The position numbers and the translations under genes are program-made. Shown here piece by piece: positions 61,947 to 64,000 of a stretch of 64,000 bases of DNA. Each line of letters opens with the position of its first letter. Position 1 is the stretch's first letter. The stretch covers positions 868,001 to 932,000 of the forward strand of contig OZ240239.1 in the NCBI GenBank assembly GCA_965198095.1, in the 5' to 3' direction. A model generated the notes under the pieces. The model saw only the letters and a list, made by a program, of their open reading frames with translations, made no database searches and was not told where the DNA came from. The DNA comes from CBDFJH01 sp965198095 (GTDB taxonomy: Bacteria; Latescibacterota; UBA2968; GCA-2709665).

Positions 61947-62267
61947 GGTCATGTCTCCTTTCATGGATGGTGATGTGGCGTTCTCAAGACGCCAACGTCG
62001 AGGGCAGGACCCGCCTGCGTGCAACGCCTGTCTGCCTGACAGGCAGGCGCGGGCAGGTGCCCTCGGTCCCTGGCCGCCCATCTACGCACCACGGCGGTTG
62101 GCGATCAGCGGACAGCGGCGATATCGATTGACCGATGGCGGTGGTCACGGTGTCAGCCCGCCGACCTCATTCAGGTTGTCGTCTTCAGCTTTCACCGGAA
62201 TCGCCGCCGCCGCCGCGAGGACGGCGACAATCCGCGGTCCGGTAATCGCAAATCACCCGGATGTCGC
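61907..62267. repeat. Spacer with leader start and palindromes
   Basis: It contains the leader start, the CCTGCCTG-type inverted repeat at 62020-62056, and the spacer motif CGGCGATATCGATTGACCG at about 62115-62135. The 24-base palindrome is absent here. No other gene is supported. Confidence 0.6.
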
Positions 62268-63170
62268 TCAGCCCCGGCGCCAGCCCGAGCCGAAGGTCAT
62301 CCCGTCCTGGCCGAGGACCCAGACGCGCACGTCTTCCGCGGTCACCCAGTTGCCCTCCGCGGTGGCCTCGATCCCATCCGTGCCGAACAGGTCTTTGAGG
62401 CTGCTCCCCACCAACGACTTGTCGTTGTGGTCTATGATCTTGCCGCTTTCGTCGGCTATGAACGCGAACCACTCCCCTTCAACGTTTTCGGCGCTGTTGT
62501 AGTAGGCGATGACCGCAGCCAGTCCGCAAAAGCAATCTCGGGGCTGGCGAAGTAGGCGATGGTCCCCTCCAGCCCTACTTCACCGAACACGCGGGCGGCT
62601 GTGGCCACCAGAGACTTGGTGAACTCGTCGGCGTCGATGTACCAGCCCGAGGCGAACAGCAGTCCGTCGCGCCGCGCCACCCATGCGTTCTTGAGTTCCA
62701 GGTCGCTGAAATCTCCCGAGCCGATGCGCCCGTTCTCGGGGTTCTGGTAGACGTAGGAGACCCACTTGCCCTCCTCCGTGGCCGCCAGCATCTCCGGCCC
62801 GAAGTGGTAGCCGTTGGCGTCGGTCCCGACCCAGCCCTTCAGGTCCAGCCCCCGGCGGCCGGGGTCCGGGTGGGCGATGACCAGGTCGTCCGCGCCGATG
62901 ACGAACACGTACCACTGGCCCTCGACGCTCTCCTCCCGGTTGTAGTGCGCCAGGGTGGCTTCGAGTCCTTCCGTCCCGTAGCGGGCGATGGCGTTGTCGA
63001 CGAACGACCGGGTGTTCTCGGCCTCCGCCGAAATGGCCGGAGGGGACGCTGCGGCTTCGTCGCGCGACGGCCCGCTGGCGGGTGTCCCGGCCCTTGTCTC
63101 CGCAGGCGGCCAGCAGGACCAGGACGGCCAGCGCCGCCGATGCCGGTTTGATCGATTTCCGATGTGCCAT
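62268..63170 (-). pseudogene. Cache-domain lipoprotein with two frameshifts
   Basis: The ATG at 63170 has GGAG nine bases upstream and opens a lipoprotein signal (LAVLVLLAACGD). Within codons the frame fails near 63085-63095. The next frame reads SFVDNAIARYGTEGLEATL, then GQWYVFVIGADDLVIAHPDP, then FGPEMLAATEEGKWVSYVYQ, a Cache_2-type sensory domain. A second frameshift occurs near 62520-62535. The last frame reads LAAVIAYYNSAENVEGEWF, then DHNDKSLVGSSLKDLFG and ends TFGSGWRRG. Two tandem Cache-like units bind small ligands in other proteins. All three parts fit one protein of about 300 residues, so mutation or sequence error broke it. Confidence 0.7.
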
Positions 63171-63356
63171 GTGACCTTGCTCCTTTCCGGGGCAGGTTGA
63201 AGATCGTGATGAAGAAGCGATTCCTTACGGGGTGCCTCGCGGGCGCCCGGCTCAATCCCGGGCGGATGTTCTGTCGCTTACGAGCGCATGGAAATTCCTC
63301 CCTTCATGGATGGCGCTCGGCAGACAGCGGCGATATCGATTGACCGGTGACGGTGG
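63171..63356. other. Spacer upstream of the Cache gene
   Basis: It carries the ribosome site of the Cache gene and the shared spacer motif at 63316-63350. No gene is supported. Confidence 0.5.
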
Positions 63357-64000
63357 TCACGGTGTTTTTGCAGGAGCGGTTCGCGAACCGCTCCTGCCGT
63401 GCGCGGAAACAACCTGGATAATCGAGGCGAGGCTGGTCCCTGAGAAGGGATCGGCCGCCATTGCGGGATCCTCCCTGGCGAGCAGATAGGCGTCGTTCAC
63501 GCTCGTCACCTCCGCCACCAGGGACCCCATGCCGGGACTCCAGGTGAAGGTTGCGGGGACGATCTCCGCACCGGAGATCTCCACCCCGTACCGGGCAGCC
63601 TCCTCTCCCCTGGTATTCCCTCCACGGCCCGGCTGTCCCGCCGGGCCATCGACCAGCACCAGCCTCCGCGCCTCCTGCCACCGCCCGGCGCTGAGCCGGT
63701 AGATGTAGACCCCCGCTCCCACGCCCCGTCCGGCGGCGTCGGTGCCGTCCCACTGCGCCCTGTGAAGCCCTGCCGGCCGCACTTCGTCCACCAGCGTGAC
63801 CACGCGTTGACCCAGGATGTTGAATACGTCCAGGCGAACGTGTCCGCCCGCGGAGATCTCGAACGGGATCAGGGTGGAGGGATTGAACGGGTTGGGGAAG
63901 TTCTGCCCGAGCGCATTCGACCGCGGCGGCGCGAGGTCTCCAAGGGGCAGCGAGAAGGCGCCGTTTTCGTCCGTTATCGTCGTCACCCTCGAGCCCGGGT
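63357..64000 (-). CDS. FlgD/T9SS-segment surface protein (N-terminus beyond right edge)
   Basis: The frame is open to base 64000, so only the last 214 or so residues are seen. They begin with the end of a carboxypeptidase-regulatory-like domain (TTITDENGAFSLPLGDL). A T9SS/FlgD-like segment follows (QNFPNPFNPSTLIPFEI, FNILGQRVVTLVDEVRPAG). About 95 further residues follow (GAEIVPATFTWSPGMGSL). The last 14 codons (HGRSGSRTAPAKTP) come from the palindrome at 63372-63395. The sorting segment is therefore not at the very end. Confidence 0.75.
   Translation of the reverse strand, partial: PGSRVTTITDENGAFSLPLGDLAPPRSNALGQNFPNPFNPSTLIPFEISAGGHVRLDVFNILGQRVVTLVDEVRPAGLHRAQWDGTDAAGRGVGAGVYIYRLSAGRWQEARRLVLVDGPAGQPGRGGNTRGEEAARYGVEISGAEIVPATFTWSPGMGSLVAEVTSVNDAYLLAREDPAMAADPFSGTSLASIIQVVSAHGRSGSRTAPAKTP
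63372..63395. repeat. 24-base palindrome with compensating arm changes
   Basis: Arms AGGAGCGG and CCGCTCCT around TTCGCGAA. Both arms changed relative to other copies (AGGGGCGG/CCGCCCCT), keeping the pairing. It forms the 3' end of the preceding coding frame. Confidence 0.8.

Noticed and set aside
61860..63170. Programmed frameshifting to express the Cache gene
   Set aside because: No slippery heptamer or stimulatory structure was seen; two independent shifts make mutation or sequence error likelier.

Overview
The window is GC-rich, compactly coded DNA, probably from a bacterium of the Bacteroidota/Rhodothermota (FCB) group. Three kinds of evidence support this. There are four C-terminal segments of the PNPFNP type that target proteins to type IX secretion. 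Two promoters fit the Bacteroidota -33/-7 pattern (TTTG, about 20 nt, TANNTTTG). The left part carries aerobic/anaerobic membrane physiology genes (System I cytochrome c maturation, lipoproteins, a TonB-dependent receptor). No rRNA, tRNA, CRISPR array, transposase or phage gene was seen.

Layout. Positions 1-9028 hold a minus-strand operon: ccmE, ccmF, ccmH, a zinc-ribbon protein, a membrane-anchored assembly protein, ccmA, ccmB, ccmC and a ccmD-like gene, then a SpoU/TrmH-family RNA methyltransferase and a geranylgeranyl-reductase-like flavoprotein that runs off the left edge. The CcmE has Cys instead of His as its predicted heme-binding residue. Positions 9381-15141 (minus) hold an M16 peptidase, an HspQ/YccV-domain protein, a triple DUF5069 protein and a P-loop protein. 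Positions 15314-21073 (plus) hold a lipoprotein, a DUF350 membrane protein, an acyl-CoA ligase, an SDR dehydrogenase and a membrane-fused spermidine-synthase-like protein. Positions 21823-26579 hold a double-SBP lytic transglycosylase, a DUF559 remnant, an adenosine-deaminase-like enzyme and a coiled-coil lipoprotein.

The right 37 kb is an accessory surface-protein region. One gene of 23 kb (7665 codons) encodes a Calx-beta-repeat giant with a C-terminal beta-barrel. It lies between long direct repeats (about 160 bp and 310 bp, each present on both sides). Beyond it are a TonB-dependent receptor and a tandem family of T9SS-sorted PPC/fibronectin/LRR proteins. This family includes one intact gene, one frameshifted gene, one truncated copy, a frameshifted Cache-domain lipoprotein and a partial gene at the right edge. 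These cassettes share a near-identical 650-bp block and a palindromic element. The intact member has a 12-base homopolymer in an overlapping leader frame.

Palindromic repeats occur throughout the accessory DNA, including in-frame copies inside the giant gene. Several small gene remnants end exactly at such repeats (DUF559, an XRE-type antitoxin, a small RBS-preceded reading frame). My inference is that the right side is a recombining, possibly phase-variable locus for surface proteins. The left side is ordinary, well-ordered chromosome.
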